From positions 20,094 to 84,093 of the forward strand of contig JAFUOH010000017.1 of the NCBI GenBank assembly GCA_017482055.1: a DNA stretch of 64,000 nt, in the 5' to 3' direction. Source of the DNA: Clostridia bacterium (lineage in GTDB: Bacteria; Bacillota; Clostridia; Oscillospirales; CAG-272). Made by a program: the position numbers and the translations under genes. The notes beneath the pieces were generated by a model. That model was not told the DNA's origin. It saw only the letters and a list, made by a program, of their open reading frames with translations, and ran no database searches. Positions 35,572 to 44,255 of the stretch are shown here, piece after piece (the first letter of the stretch is position 1; every line of letters begins with the position of its first letter).

Positions 35572-37257
35572 ATGAACTTTTTATCAAAATTTCTGCCTCG
35601 CATAGACTTTGAGTCCTACGAGGATTTTAAGGAAAATTATAAATTCAACATACCCGAAAATTTTAATTTCGGCTATGATATCATCGACGAGTATGCACGT
35701 CTTGAGCCGTCGAAGCCCGCGCTTATCTGGCTCAACGATGACGGTGACGAAAAGCATTTCACCTTCGGTGATGTCAAGGAGCAGTCTGACCGCATCGCGA
35801 ATGTACTTACATCCCTCGGTATCAAAAAAGGCGACCGCGTGATGCTTATTTTAAAGCAGCGCCCCGAGGTTTGGTTTACCCTCGTGGCACTGTGCAAAAT
35901 GGGTGCCACCTCCATCCCCGCATCCTTCCAGCTTACCGAAAAGGATATCATCTACCGTTGTGACGCTGCCGAGGTGCGCATGATAATCGCCGCTGAGGAT
36001 GATGAGATCATAAAGCACATACGAAACTCCCGCGAAAAGTGCGGCACTCTCCGCCATGTGGGACTTGTGGGAGACGGTATCGCAGAGCGTTACGGTGATG
36101 AATTTCTCGATATGAGAAAAATCACCGGCGAGGCATCCGACAAATGGGTACGTCCCACGGGCGCCAATGCCACCGAAAACATGGACACCATGCTCATGTA
36201 CTTCACCTCGGGTACCACGGGCATGCCCAAGATGATCACCCACAACTTCCTCTACCCCATCGGTCACATCACCACCGCCCACTACTGGCAGAAGGTCGAG
36301 GATGAGGGCAGACATCTCACCGTTTCCGACTCCGGATGGGCAAAATTTGCTTGGGGCAAGATATACGGTCAGTGGATCTGCGGTGCAGTAAACGTTGCAT
36401 ACGACACCGATAAGTTCGTACCCGCAAAGCTGCTTGCGGCGATCGACCACTTAAAGCTCACAACCTTCTGTGCACCGCCCACTATTTACCGCTTCCTTAT
36501 AAAAGAAGATCTGTCGGGCTGTGACTGGTCCACACTCCACCACTGCGGCACCGCCGGTGAACCGCTTAACCCCGAGGTAGTCAAGCGATTTAAGGAAGCT
36601 ACCGGACATACCATCTACGAGGGATTCGGTCAGACCGAATCCACGGTACTGCTCGCCAATTTCGGCTGGGATGAGATCAAGGTCGGCTCCACCGGCAAGC
36701 CATCGCCCATCTACGATATCGACATTGTTGACGAGAACGGAAACCACTGCGAGGACGGTATTGTTGGCTCCATCGTCATAAAGAACGCGGGAGAGCATCC
36801 CACGGGTCTGTTTATGGAATACTATCACGCGCCCGATGCTATGGAACGCTCCTGGAAGGACGGCGTTTACAACACAGGTGACATGGCATGGCGCGACTCC
36901 GACGGCTACTACTGGTTCGAGGGCAGAAACGACGATGTTATCAAGTGCTCGGGCTACCGGATCGGTCCGTTTGAAGTCGAAAGCGCACTGCTCACCCATC
37001 CGTCGGTGCTGGAATGCGCGGTCACCGCAGTTCCCGACCCTGTGCGCGGTCAGGTCGTAAAGGCGACTGTCGTGCTTGCGAAGGGCTGGAAAGACAAAGC
37101 GGGTGACGATTTAAAGAAAGAGCTTCAGAATCATGTCAAGGTCACCACTGCGCCCTATAAATATCCGCGCGTTGTGGAGTTCGTTGACGAGCTTCCAAAG
37201 ACCACCAGCGGCAAAATACGTCGTGTGGAAATCCGTCAAAACGACGCGAATAAGTAA
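35572..37257 (+). CDS. AMP-dependent acyl-CoA synthetase
   Basis: 561 residues. Adenylate-forming enzyme with P-loop YFTSGTTGMPK (near 207), IYEGFGQTES (near 347), YNTGDMAWRDSDGYYWFEGR (near 435) and the catalytic Lys in PKTTSGKIRRVE (near 550). It makes an acyl-CoA from a carboxylate, ATP and CoA. The relatedness is to medium-chain/acetyl-type synthetases; the acid is not known. It is co-transcribed with the XRE-cupin regulator and 18 nt before an SGNH esterase. Confidence 0.88.
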   Translation: MNFLSKFLPRIDFESYEDFKENYKFNIPENFNFGYDIIDEYARLEPSKPALIWLNDDGDEKHFTFGDVKEQSDRIANVLTSLGIKKGDRVMLILKQRPEVWFTLVALCKMGATSIPASFQLTEKDIIYRCDAAEVRMIIAAEDDEIIKHIRNSREKCGTLRHVGLVGDGIAERYGDEFLDMRKITGEASDKWVRPTGANATENMDTMLMYFTSGTTGMPKMITHNFLYPIGHITTAHYWQKVEDEGRHLTVSDSGWAKFAWGKIYGQWICGAVNVAYDTDKFVPAKLLAAIDHLKLTTFCAPPTIYRFLIKEDLSGCDWSTLHHCGTAGEPLNPEVVKRFKEATGHTIYEGFGQTESTVLLANFGWDEIKVGSTGKPSPIYDIDIVDENGNHCEDGIVGSIVIKNAGEHPTGLFMEYYHAPDAMERSWKDGVYNTGDMAWRDSDGYYWFEGRNDDVIKCSGYRIGPFEVESALLTHPSVLECAVTAVPDPVRGQVVKATVVLAKGWKDKAGDDLKKELQNHVKVTTAPYKYPRVVEFVDELPKTTSGKIRRVEIRQNDANK

Positions 37258-37275
37258 AACCAAGAGGACAAAACA

Positions 37276-38160
37276 ATGGAATTTGCAAAAAACGCCGCGC
37301 CGATACTGATTGTGCTCGGTCAGTCCAACGCTCACGCGCACGCCACACATCTTCCCGAGGACGAAATAATCACAACACCGCTTAAAAACGTTCACGGGCT
37401 CACCCGAGAATACAATCAGGCATACGGGCTTGACGATGTCACATGGACAGGATTTACAACAGGTGGTATGAATCTCGGTGAGACTCAGGATGACACATGC
37501 TGTCTTGCAAATGTGTTCGCAAAAAAATGGCAGGATGCCATTGACGACGGACATGATCTGCCCGATCTTTACGTGATACAGATATCCATAGGCGCACAGG
37601 GTATTGCACAGTTCGAAACAAACGGGTGGAACATGTGGTGCCCCTTCCGCGAGCTTAAATTAAAGCCGGGAAAGCTCGGCGAATGTGATATTTCTTTGTA
37701 TCCGCTCACCACGGAGATACTTTCACTTGCGGTGATGAATCTTACGATGCAGGGTAAAAAGCCGCAGGTCATCGGACTCCATTGGAATCAGTGGGAAACC
37801 GAATGCCACACAGGCTCCAAGGCGCTCAACGAGGCAAAGGCGAACTACGAAAATCTTTTCTGGGGACTCTTTACTGCTCTCGGAAGTGACAAGACGGGGC
37901 GCGGCATACCGTTTTATCTCTACCGTGCGCTGTCCGAAAACTATGAGCCGAGCCGCGTGGAAAGACTTAACGGTATTTTTGACGGCTTCAGAGAAAGCTT
38001 TGCCGACTGCCGTATCATCGACCTTAAAGAGACCGAGCTTTACACAGATGAGCCGAAGCTGCATGGTATCTTTTTGCCCGATGGCGTACACTATACGCCC
38101 GAAGCACATCGGGCATTTGCAGACCGTCAGTGGCAGGATGTTTTTGCAGTGAACGAATAA
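37276..38160 (+). CDS. SGNH/sialate O-acetylesterase-like hydrolase
   Basis: 294 residues without signal peptide, so probably cytoplasmic. Block I nucleophile is LGQSNAHAHA (Ser near 16), an IQISIGAQG segment supplies block II, GLHWNQWETE stands where block III is expected, and DGVHYTPEAHRAFA (near 275) gives the Asp-x-x-His pair. This is the SASA branch of carbohydrate esterases. In this operon it could free the acyl group that the synthetase activates (inference). Confidence 0.75.
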   Translation: MEFAKNAAPILIVLGQSNAHAHATHLPEDEIITTPLKNVHGLTREYNQAYGLDDVTWTGFTTGGMNLGETQDDTCCLANVFAKKWQDAIDDGHDLPDLYVIQISIGAQGIAQFETNGWNMWCPFRELKLKPGKLGECDISLYPLTTEILSLAVMNLTMQGKKPQVIGLHWNQWETECHTGSKALNEAKANYENLFWGLFTALGSDKTGRGIPFYLYRALSENYEPSRVERLNGIFDGFRESFADCRIIDLKETELYTDEPKLHGIFLPDGVHYTPEAHRAFADRQWQDVFAVNE

Positions 38161-38242
38161 GCAAAGCCGACTGCGGCGATAATGGATTTATAAAACGATA
38201 AAAAGCAATCGAAGGGGGTCATGACCCGGAAGGTCAGCCAAT

Positions 38243-39421
38243 ATGGGAATAGATACTAAAATGACCCGTGCCTGGGCGGAGATCGATCTTGCCGCAATAC
38301 GGCAGAATTTCAATGCCGCCAAAGCACACGCCGCCATGTACGGCGCACAGGTGATCGCCGTCGTGAAGGCGGACGCATACGGTCACGGTGCAAAGAAAGT
38401 CGCCGCAGAGCTTGAAGCTCGGTGCGGCGCACAGTATTTTGCCGTCGCCACGCTTTCCGAAGCGCTGGAGCTCATAGATTCTGGCATAAAGTCGCATATT
38501 TTGCTGCTCAGTGAGGTACATCCGTCGCTTTACGATGAGCTTGTCCGCCATGAGAGCATTATTCCGAGCGTTTTCAATATCGAAAGCGCAAAAGCACTCT
38601 CCGAAGCCGCAAAAAAGCGCAGCACTGCAGTGGGCTGCTTCCTTATTCTCGACACAGGAATGTCGCGCATCGGTATCGAGTGTACCTCACCCGAAAAAAT
38701 GCGCGCGGGTGTAGATCAGGCGGAGGTGATCGCGTCACTTGATAATTTGGAGATCATGGGAATATTCAGCCATTACGCCTGCGCGGACGAGGCAGACAAA
38801 TCCTCGGCACTCCTGCAGACAGAGCGCTTTAATGAATTTATTTCTCGTCTTGCAGAGCGCGGTATCGAGCCGACTTTCAAGAGCATGTGCAACAGCGCGG
38901 CGCTGACCGAAGCAGCGTTCACCGACAAATACGATCTTGTACGTGAGGGTATATGTCTGTACGGGCTCAATCCCTCAGATGAGACCGCGCGCGTCCTTAA
39001 CCTAAAGCCTGCCATGGCACTTCGTGCACGCGTTACCGCCGTGAAAACAGTGGAAGCCGGTGTAGGCATCAGCTACGGTCACACATTCGTGACTGACCGC
39101 GAAACTCGTGTTGCCACCATCTCAGTGGGCTACGCGGACGGTTACCCTCGCCTGCTGTCAAATAAGGCGAGCGTGATCATTGATGACCGTCCCGCCCCGA
39201 TACTTGGAAGAGTTTGCATGGATCAGCTCATGGTAGATGTAACAGATATCCCCTCAGCCAAAGCTGATTCCATCGCCACCCTTCTGGGTGCCGACGAACG
39301 CGTCCGCGCCGACAAGCTCGCCGCCATGATAGGCACCATTCCCTACGAGCTCATCTGCGGCATCTCCGTCCGCATTCCGAGAATCTACACCAACGCTTAC
39401 GATAACATCAATTCGGATTAA
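38243..39421 (+). CDS. alr: Alanine racemase
   Basis: 392 residues. PLP-dependent enzyme that makes D-alanine for peptidoglycan. PLP Lys in VIAVVKADAYGHGAKK (near 41), catalytic Tyr in GISYGHTF (near 276), and RVCMDQLMVDVTD in the C-terminal domain. A GGAAGG site precedes the ATG. A GGGTCATGACCC palindrome (38216-38227) lies just upstream, possibly an operator. Confidence 0.92.
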   Translation: MGIDTKMTRAWAEIDLAAIRQNFNAAKAHAAMYGAQVIAVVKADAYGHGAKKVAAELEARCGAQYFAVATLSEALELIDSGIKSHILLLSEVHPSLYDELVRHESIIPSVFNIESAKALSEAAKKRSTAVGCFLILDTGMSRIGIECTSPEKMRAGVDQAEVIASLDNLEIMGIFSHYACADEADKSSALLQTERFNEFISRLAERGIEPTFKSMCNSAALTEAAFTDKYDLVREGICLYGLNPSDETARVLNLKPAMALRARVTAVKTVEAGVGISYGHTFVTDRETRVATISVGYADGYPRLLSNKASVIIDDRPAPILGRVCMDQLMVDVTDIPSAKADSIATLLGADERVRADKLAAMIGTIPYELICGISVRIPRIYTNAYDNINSD

Positions 39422-39573
39422 GCCGATTCGGGCGAGAGTGTCCGGGGAGAGGTGCAGCGGCACCTGAGTGCAGCCCCATCCCCTGACCGCAGCGCCCTTA
39501 CTTCTCGGGGAATCAATCATTCTAACAAAGCAATAGATTTTTCAGAAAAATTCAAATTTTTTCTCAAAACCTA
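39422..39573. other. GC-rich spacer between alr and rpmE
   Basis: The first 100 nt are GC-rich with one short hairpin (AGGTGC AGCG GCACCT) and no clear terminator. They look like a decayed element, but I cannot identify it. The rest is AT-rich promoter DNA. Confidence 0.4.
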
Positions 39574-39602
39574 TTGCATTTTAAAAAAAAATATGTTATA
39601 CT
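39574..39602 (+). promoter_or_regulatory. Promoter of rpmE
   Basis: TTGCAT, 17-nt A-rich spacer, TATACT. The 60-nt leader has a small hairpin GCATGG/CCATGC. Confidence 0.78.
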
Positions 39603-39666
39603 ATGGTGTATGATATTTGCGGCATGGCAAAATCCATGCAAATAATGACAAATGAGGTGTAAAAAC

Positions 39667-39870
39667 ATGAAGGAAGGAATCCATCCCGAATACAAGGAAG
39701 TTACAATTAAGTGCGCTTGCGGCGAAACCGTTGTAACCCGTTCTACCAAAGGTGACATGAAGGTTGAAATTTGCTCTAAGTGCCATCCCTTCTACACCGG
39801 CAAGCAGAAGCTCGTCGATGCAGGCGGTCGTGTAGATAAGTTCAAGAAGCGTCTTGAACAGGCTAAATAA
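39667..39870 (+). CDS. rpmE: 50S ribosomal protein L31, zinc-binding type
   Basis: 67 residues from the ATG at 39667 (GAGGTG site). CAC (near 16-18) and CSKC (near 37-40) are the four zinc ligands of the C+ form; the C- form made under zinc shortage lacks them. Single gene. Confidence 0.95.
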   Translation: MKEGIHPEYKEVTIKCACGETVVTRSTKGDMKVEICSKCHPFYTGKQKLVDAGGRVDKFKKRLEQAK

Positions 39871-39886
39871 TTATTTTGCCTATCGG

Positions 39887-39925
39887 GGGTTTGAAGCGTC
39901 TTTTTTGAGGCTTCAAACCCTTTTT
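39887..39925 (+). terminator. Terminator of rpmE
   Basis: 11-bp stem GGGTTTGAAGC/GCTTCAAACCC and TTTTT. Confidence 0.9.
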
Positions 39926-40008
39926 CTATCTGTTTGTGGGTGTGGATTGTTAGTTTATAGAAGAACACGCCATCCCCGCCCAAGACACAATAATGCGGAG
40001 GTACACCT

Positions 40009-41304
40009 ATGGAAGATTTTGAAAGAGCCGTGCTGGTTGCGGTGAATACAGATAAAATGAAGGATGGCGAGTGCGAGACCTCGCTTGCGGAGCTGGAACG
40101 GCTGCTCGATACCGCGGGCGGAAGCGTGTTTGCAAAGCTCGTACAGTCGCTGGATGCGCCTAACCATCGTACGTGTATCGGAAGCGGTAAGCTTGAGGAG
40201 CTTTCCGATCTGTGTAAGAATAATGGTATAAAACTGGTTATTTTCGACCTTGAGCTTTCGCCGATGCAGATACGCAACATCGAGGACGGTATCGACTGCG
40301 ATGTGCGCGTGCTCGACCGCTCCATGCTGATTCTTGATATATTCGCTCTTCATGCGTCCTCCCGCGAGGGTAAATTGCAGGTAGAGCTGGCTCAGCTCAA
40401 ATATACCGCTCCCCGACTTGCGGGTAAGGGTATCGAGCTTTCCCGACTCGGCGGCGGAATCGGTACACGCGGTCCCGGTGAGTCGAAGCTCGAAACCGAC
40501 CGCCGTCACTTGAAGCGCCGCGAGGAGCAGCTGCTTGCCGAGCTTGAAGACCTGGACCGCGGTCGTGCCACACAGAGAAAAGCCCGTGAGCGCTCGGGCA
40601 TTACAAAAGTTTCTATCGTGGGTTACACAAACGCGGGCAAATCTACGCTGTTAAACCGTCTCACGGACGCGGGGATACTCGCCGAAGACAAGCTGTTTGC
40701 CACCCTCGACCCAACCACACGTAAGTTTACACTTCCCTGCGGAGTCGAGATACTGCTCACCGACACCGTCGGTTTTATCCGCAACCTTCCACACCATCTT
40801 ATCAAAGCGTTCAAATCCACCCTTGATGAAGCTGTATATTCGGACATCATCCTCATCCTCATAGATGCCTCAGATCCCGAAGCCATGAATCAGCTTGCGG
40901 TTACCGAAGGACTGCTTTCCGAGCTCGGCGCATCGGGCAAGCCTACGCTTTATGTCTACAATAAATGCGACCGCGCGGAATTGGGCTTCGGTCACCTTGC
41001 CATCGACCCAAGTAAAAATTCCGTAGCGGTGTCCGCGCTGACAGGTGAAGGACTTGATGAGCTTATTTCCAAGCTTGAAGTCATGGTGCAGGACGGTAAG
41101 AGCGACGAGACTTTCATTATTCCCAATTCCGATGCAGGAATCGTCAACCGTCTTTATGCCTCGGCTGAGATAATTGACATCGACTACGGAAGCGAGGCGG
41201 TCACCGTACGCGCAACCGTGGACGCAAAAACCAAGGGACAGTACGACCGTTACCGCGTGAAAAAAGAGGGAGAGCAAAATGGCGAAGAAGACGAAGAATA
41301 TTGA
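40009..41304 (+). CDS. hflX: Ribosome-associated GTPase HflX
   Basis: 431 residues. HflX N-terminal domain with VFDLELSPMQIRNIEDGI and the glycine-rich LGGGIGTRGPGESKLETDRR (near 150), then the GTPase domain with GYTNAGKST (near 206), DTVGFI and YNKCD. It splits stalled ribosomes, mainly under stress. It overlaps the next gene by 26 nt. Confidence 0.93.
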   Translation: MEDFERAVLVAVNTDKMKDGECETSLAELERLLDTAGGSVFAKLVQSLDAPNHRTCIGSGKLEELSDLCKNNGIKLVIFDLELSPMQIRNIEDGIDCDVRVLDRSMLILDIFALHASSREGKLQVELAQLKYTAPRLAGKGIELSRLGGGIGTRGPGESKLETDRRHLKRREEQLLAELEDLDRGRATQRKARERSGITKVSIVGYTNAGKSTLLNRLTDAGILAEDKLFATLDPTTRKFTLPCGVEILLTDTVGFIRNLPHHLIKAFKSTLDEAVYSDIILILIDASDPEAMNQLAVTEGLLSELGASGKPTLYVYNKCDRAELGFGHLAIDPSKNSVAVSALTGEGLDELISKLEVMVQDGKSDETFIIPNSDAGIVNRLYASAEIIDIDYGSEAVTVRATVDAKTKGQYDRYRVKKEGEQNGEEDEEY

Positions 41305-41944
41305 TATCCCTGCTCCGTCAGCTCCGAAAACGCACACCACCTTGGAGCGTGAAGCCTACGCCGAGTTCACAGAAAAAAAGTCGGTGTTCATCGGCTACGC
41401 TACCCCCGTTAAATGCGAGGAGGACGCGCTGGAGTTTATTAAAAAGATACGCCACAAGCACGGCGATGCCACCCACAATTGCTATGCCTATGAGTTAAAC
41501 GGCGGCGGTATCGCCCGTTATTCCGACGACGGCGAGCCCCAGGGCACTGCGGGCGTGCCAATACTTGACGTTATCAAAAAAAGCGGCGCCACCGACTGCT
41601 GTGTGGTGGTAACCCGCTACTTCGGCGGTATTCTGCTCGGTGCCGGCGGACTTGTGCGCGCATATGCAAACGGAGCAAAAATAGCCCTCGAAGCGGCGCA
41701 CATCGTCACATACGAGAGCTATACGGAATTTCGCTTAGTCTGCGACTACGGCGCATACCAGAAGTTAAACTATGAATTTCCGAAATACGGTATCATCGTG
41801 GATGCCAGCGACTTCGGCGGCAGTGTTACCCTGAAGCTCGCCGTCAAAGCAGCGTTGTTCGCTGACTTTGAAAAGAAGCTCGCCGAAATGTTCGCGGGTA
41901 AGGTATGTACAGAAGTGCTCGGGGAGCGGTTTGATTTCAGATGA
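41279..41944 (+). CDS. yigZ: IMPACT/YigZ-family protein
   Basis: 221 residues. The family core is HNCYAYEL...RYSDDGEPQGTAGVPIL and VVVTRYFGGILLGAGGLVRAY (about residues 60-130), then a DUF1949 C-terminal domain. Homologues act near translation control, but the bacterial function is not settled. The start lies inside the end of hflX, with a GGGAGAG site there, so the two are coupled. Confidence 0.9.
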   Translation: MAKKTKNIDIPAPSAPKTHTTLEREAYAEFTEKKSVFIGYATPVKCEEDALEFIKKIRHKHGDATHNCYAYELNGGGIARYSDDGEPQGTAGVPILDVIKKSGATDCCVVVTRYFGGILLGAGGLVRAYANGAKIALEAAHIVTYESYTEFRLVCDYGAYQKLNYEFPKYGIIVDASDFGGSVTLKLAVKAALFADFEKKLAEMFAGKVCTEVLGERFDFR

Positions 41945-41960
41945 GGGATAAAGAGTAAAC

Positions 41961-41988
41961 GGAGTACCCACATTTTTCAGGGTACTCC
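41961..41988 (+). terminator. Terminator after the IMPACT-family gene
   Basis: 9-bp stem GGAGTACCC/GGGTACTCC, 10-nt loop, followed by TTCTTATT. Confidence 0.7.
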
Positions 41989-42066
41989 TTCTTATTGCCG
42001 CAATACTATAAATTTCGTCATCCGGCATATCGTCAACAACAGCATCAACAATCTCACAGTAAACCG

Positions 42067-42159
42067 CCCATTGAATCCATCATAAAAATCGTGGAGTTCT
42101 GCGGAGTTTCCGCAGATTATCTTCTCGGTCTCACCGACAATCCAAGGCAGAATTATTAG
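42067..42159 (+). pseudogene. Remnant of an XRE-type regulator (C-terminal end)
   Basis: The frame reads IESIIKIVEFCGVSADYLLG and continues LTDNPRQNY to a stop at 42157-42159, the usual end of small XRE phage-type repressors. Upstream in the same frame there is no HTH and no start, so only the tail survives, next to a hairpin repeat. Confidence 0.7.
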
Positions 42160-42193
42160 ACCAGCTTCCCTTCCTCGTTATTTTTAAAAAAAT

Positions 42194-42314
42194 GTGCTGT
42201 TGTATTTAGCGTATGTTCTGCATAAACATTCACAAACGTAGGGGCGACCATTGGTCGCCCCTACAAGTTTATAGTGCTTATTTATGCGGTATATGCGCTA
42301 AGTTGCAACAGCAC
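42194..42314. repeat. Nested hairpin repeat, copy B
   Basis: Outer arms GTGCTGTTG (42194-42202) and CAACAGCAC (42306-42314); the centre is a hairpin GTAGGGGCGACC (42238-42249)/GGTCGCCCCTAC (42253-42264). Between them are ATGTTCTGCATAAACATTCA on the left and CAAGTTTAT on the right, nearly the same as in copy A at 11907-12035. The stem bases differ from copy A but remain paired. It ends 8 nt before the pckG stop. Confidence 0.88.
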
Positions 42315-42322
42315 CTTTAATA

Positions 42323-44104
42323 TCAGCCAAGTCTTGCCTTGAGAGCGTTAAGCTCATCGTAAAGCTCAGCGGGAACGCGGTCGCCGATCTGCTTGTAGAA
42401 CTCGTCGATGCCTGCGATCTCTTCCTTCCAGAGATCAGCGTCAACGTCGAGCAGTCCGCGAACGGTCTCAACGTCGATGTCAAGACCCTCGATGTTAATG
42501 TCCTCAGCCTTCGGAACGTAACCGATGGGAGTCTCAACTGCATCAACTGCACCTGCACAGCGTGCAAGGATCCACATTACAACACGCATGTTGTCGCCGA
42601 AGCCGGGCCAAATGAAGTGACCTTCGTCGTCGGTTCTGAACCAGTTTACATTGAAGATCATGGGAGGATTGGAGATCTTCTTGCCCATTGCGAGCCAGTG
42701 TGCCCAGTAGTCACCCATATCGTAGCCGGTAAAGGGACGCATTGCCATGGGGTCACGTCTTACAACGCCGACTGCACCGGTAGCCGCTGCGGTGGTTTCG
42801 GAAGCCATGATGGAGCCTACGAACACGCCGTGCTGCCAGCTTCTTGCCTGGTATACCAGAGGAGCGGTCTTGGCGCGTCTGCCGCCGAAGATAATAGCGG
42901 AGATCGGTACGCCTGCCGGATCGTTGAACTTGTCGGAGAGGCAGGGGCAGTTAGCCGCAGATGCGGTGAAGCGGGAGTTGGGATGTGCGCCGCAGGTGGA
43001 CTTGTCGTTCTTGTCGTACTTGGTGCAGTCCCACTTGTTGCCCTTCCAGTCGATAGCGTTTGTGGGAGGATTCTTGTCGAGACCTTCCCACCAAACGGTG
43101 TTGTTGTCAAGGTTGTGAACAACATTTGTGAAGATAGTATCGCGCTTGGTAGTTGCAAGTGCGTTGGGGTTGGACTTGTCGTTGGTACCGGGAGCAACGC
43201 CGAAGAAGCCGTTCTCGGGGTTAACTGCCCAAAGTCTGCCGTCATCGCCTACACGGAGCCATGCGATATCGTCGCCGACACACCAAGCCTTGTAGCCCTT
43301 GTTCTTGTAGATCGCGGGGGGAATAAGCATCGCGAGGTTGGTCTTGCCGCATGCGGACGGGAATGCGCCGGTAACGTACTTGACCTCACCGTCGGGACCT
43401 TCGATGCCGAGGATGAGCATGTGCTCAGCCATCCAGCCCTCTTTGCGTCCGAGGTAGGAAGCGATACGCAGCGCGAAGCACTTCTTGCCGAGCAGTACGT
43501 TTCCGCCGTAACCGGAGTTAACAGACCAGATGGTATTGTCCTCGGGGAAGTGGACGATGTAGCGGTTCTCTTCATCGAGATCAGCCTTTGCATGGAGACC
43601 CTTAATAAAGCCTGCATCGTCGCCGAGAGCTTCAAGCACGGATACGCCAACACGGGTCATGATAGCCATGTTGAGTACTACGTAGATAGAGTCGGTAAGC
43701 TCAATGCCGTACTTTGCGAACGGAGAGCCTACAGCGGACATGGAGTAGGGGATAACGTACATGGTTCTGCCCTTCATAGATCCGGTGTAGAGCTTGGTGA
43801 GCTTTGCGTAGCATTCCTTGGGATCCATCCAGTTGTTGATGTTACCCGCATCCTCCTTTTTGGAGGTACAGATGAAGGTTCTGCCTTCAACGCGTGCAAC
43901 GTCGTTTACAGCAGTTCTGTGCAGGTAGCAGTTGGGAAGAAGCTCCTGATTCAGCTTGATGATCTCGCCGGTGGAGCAAGCCTCGTCGCGAAGCGCCTGA
44001 AGCTGTTCCTCGCTGCCGTCGATCCAGACGATCTTGTCGGGCTTCGTCATAGCAGCCATCTCGTCGATCCACTCTGTAACAAACTTGTTGGTAGTAAGTG
44101 CCAT
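42323..44104 (-). CDS. pckG: Phosphoenolpyruvate carboxykinase (GTP)
   Basis: 593 residues. GTP-type enzyme converting oxaloacetate and phosphoenolpyruvate. Visible are the active-site loop FPSACGKTNLAMLIPP (Cys near 273), RRDPMAMRPFTGYDMGDYWAHWL (near 422) and NWFRTDDEGHFIWPGFGDNMRV near the nucleotide site. In fermentative anaerobes it often works in the carboxylating direction toward succinate. Single gene with its own promoter. Confidence 0.95.
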   Translation of the reverse strand: MALTTNKFVTEWIDEMAAMTKPDKIVWIDGSEEQLQALRDEACSTGEIIKLNQELLPNCYLHRTAVNDVARVEGRTFICTSKKEDAGNINNWMDPKECYAKLTKLYTGSMKGRTMYVIPYSMSAVGSPFAKYGIELTDSIYVVLNMAIMTRVGVSVLEALGDDAGFIKGLHAKADLDEENRYIVHFPEDNTIWSVNSGYGGNVLLGKKCFALRIASYLGRKEGWMAEHMLILGIEGPDGEVKYVTGAFPSACGKTNLAMLIPPAIYKNKGYKAWCVGDDIAWLRVGDDGRLWAVNPENGFFGVAPGTNDKSNPNALATTKRDTIFTNVVHNLDNNTVWWEGLDKNPPTNAIDWKGNKWDCTKYDKNDKSTCGAHPNSRFTASAANCPCLSDKFNDPAGVPISAIIFGGRRAKTAPLVYQARSWQHGVFVGSIMASETTAAATGAVGVVRRDPMAMRPFTGYDMGDYWAHWLAMGKKISNPPMIFNVNWFRTDDEGHFIWPGFGDNMRVVMWILARCAGAVDAVETPIGYVPKAEDINIEGLDIDVETVRGLLDVDADLWKEEIAGIDEFYKQIGDRVPAELYDELNALKARLG

Positions 44105-44181
44105 TTTGGTTCTCCTATCTATAAATTATTAATATTTACAAAATACAATTCGCGGCGGTTTACCATTTCCCGCCATTATAT

Positions 44182-44210
44182 ATTATACCTTATACTTTTG
44201 CAAATTGCAA
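44182..44210 (-). promoter_or_regulatory. Promoter of pckG with palindromic -35 region
   Basis: Minus strand: TTGCAA, 17 nt, TATAAT. The -35 lies in TTGCAATTTGCAA, a palindrome that could be a repressor site. Confidence 0.75.
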
Positions 44211-44255
44211 GCGTTTTTTGAGAATTCGTGCGCTTTTTACACATTGTTAATAAAA

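Noticed and set aside
42617-44221. 534-codon plus-strand ORF
   Set aside because: Antisense shadow of pckG, which is certain.
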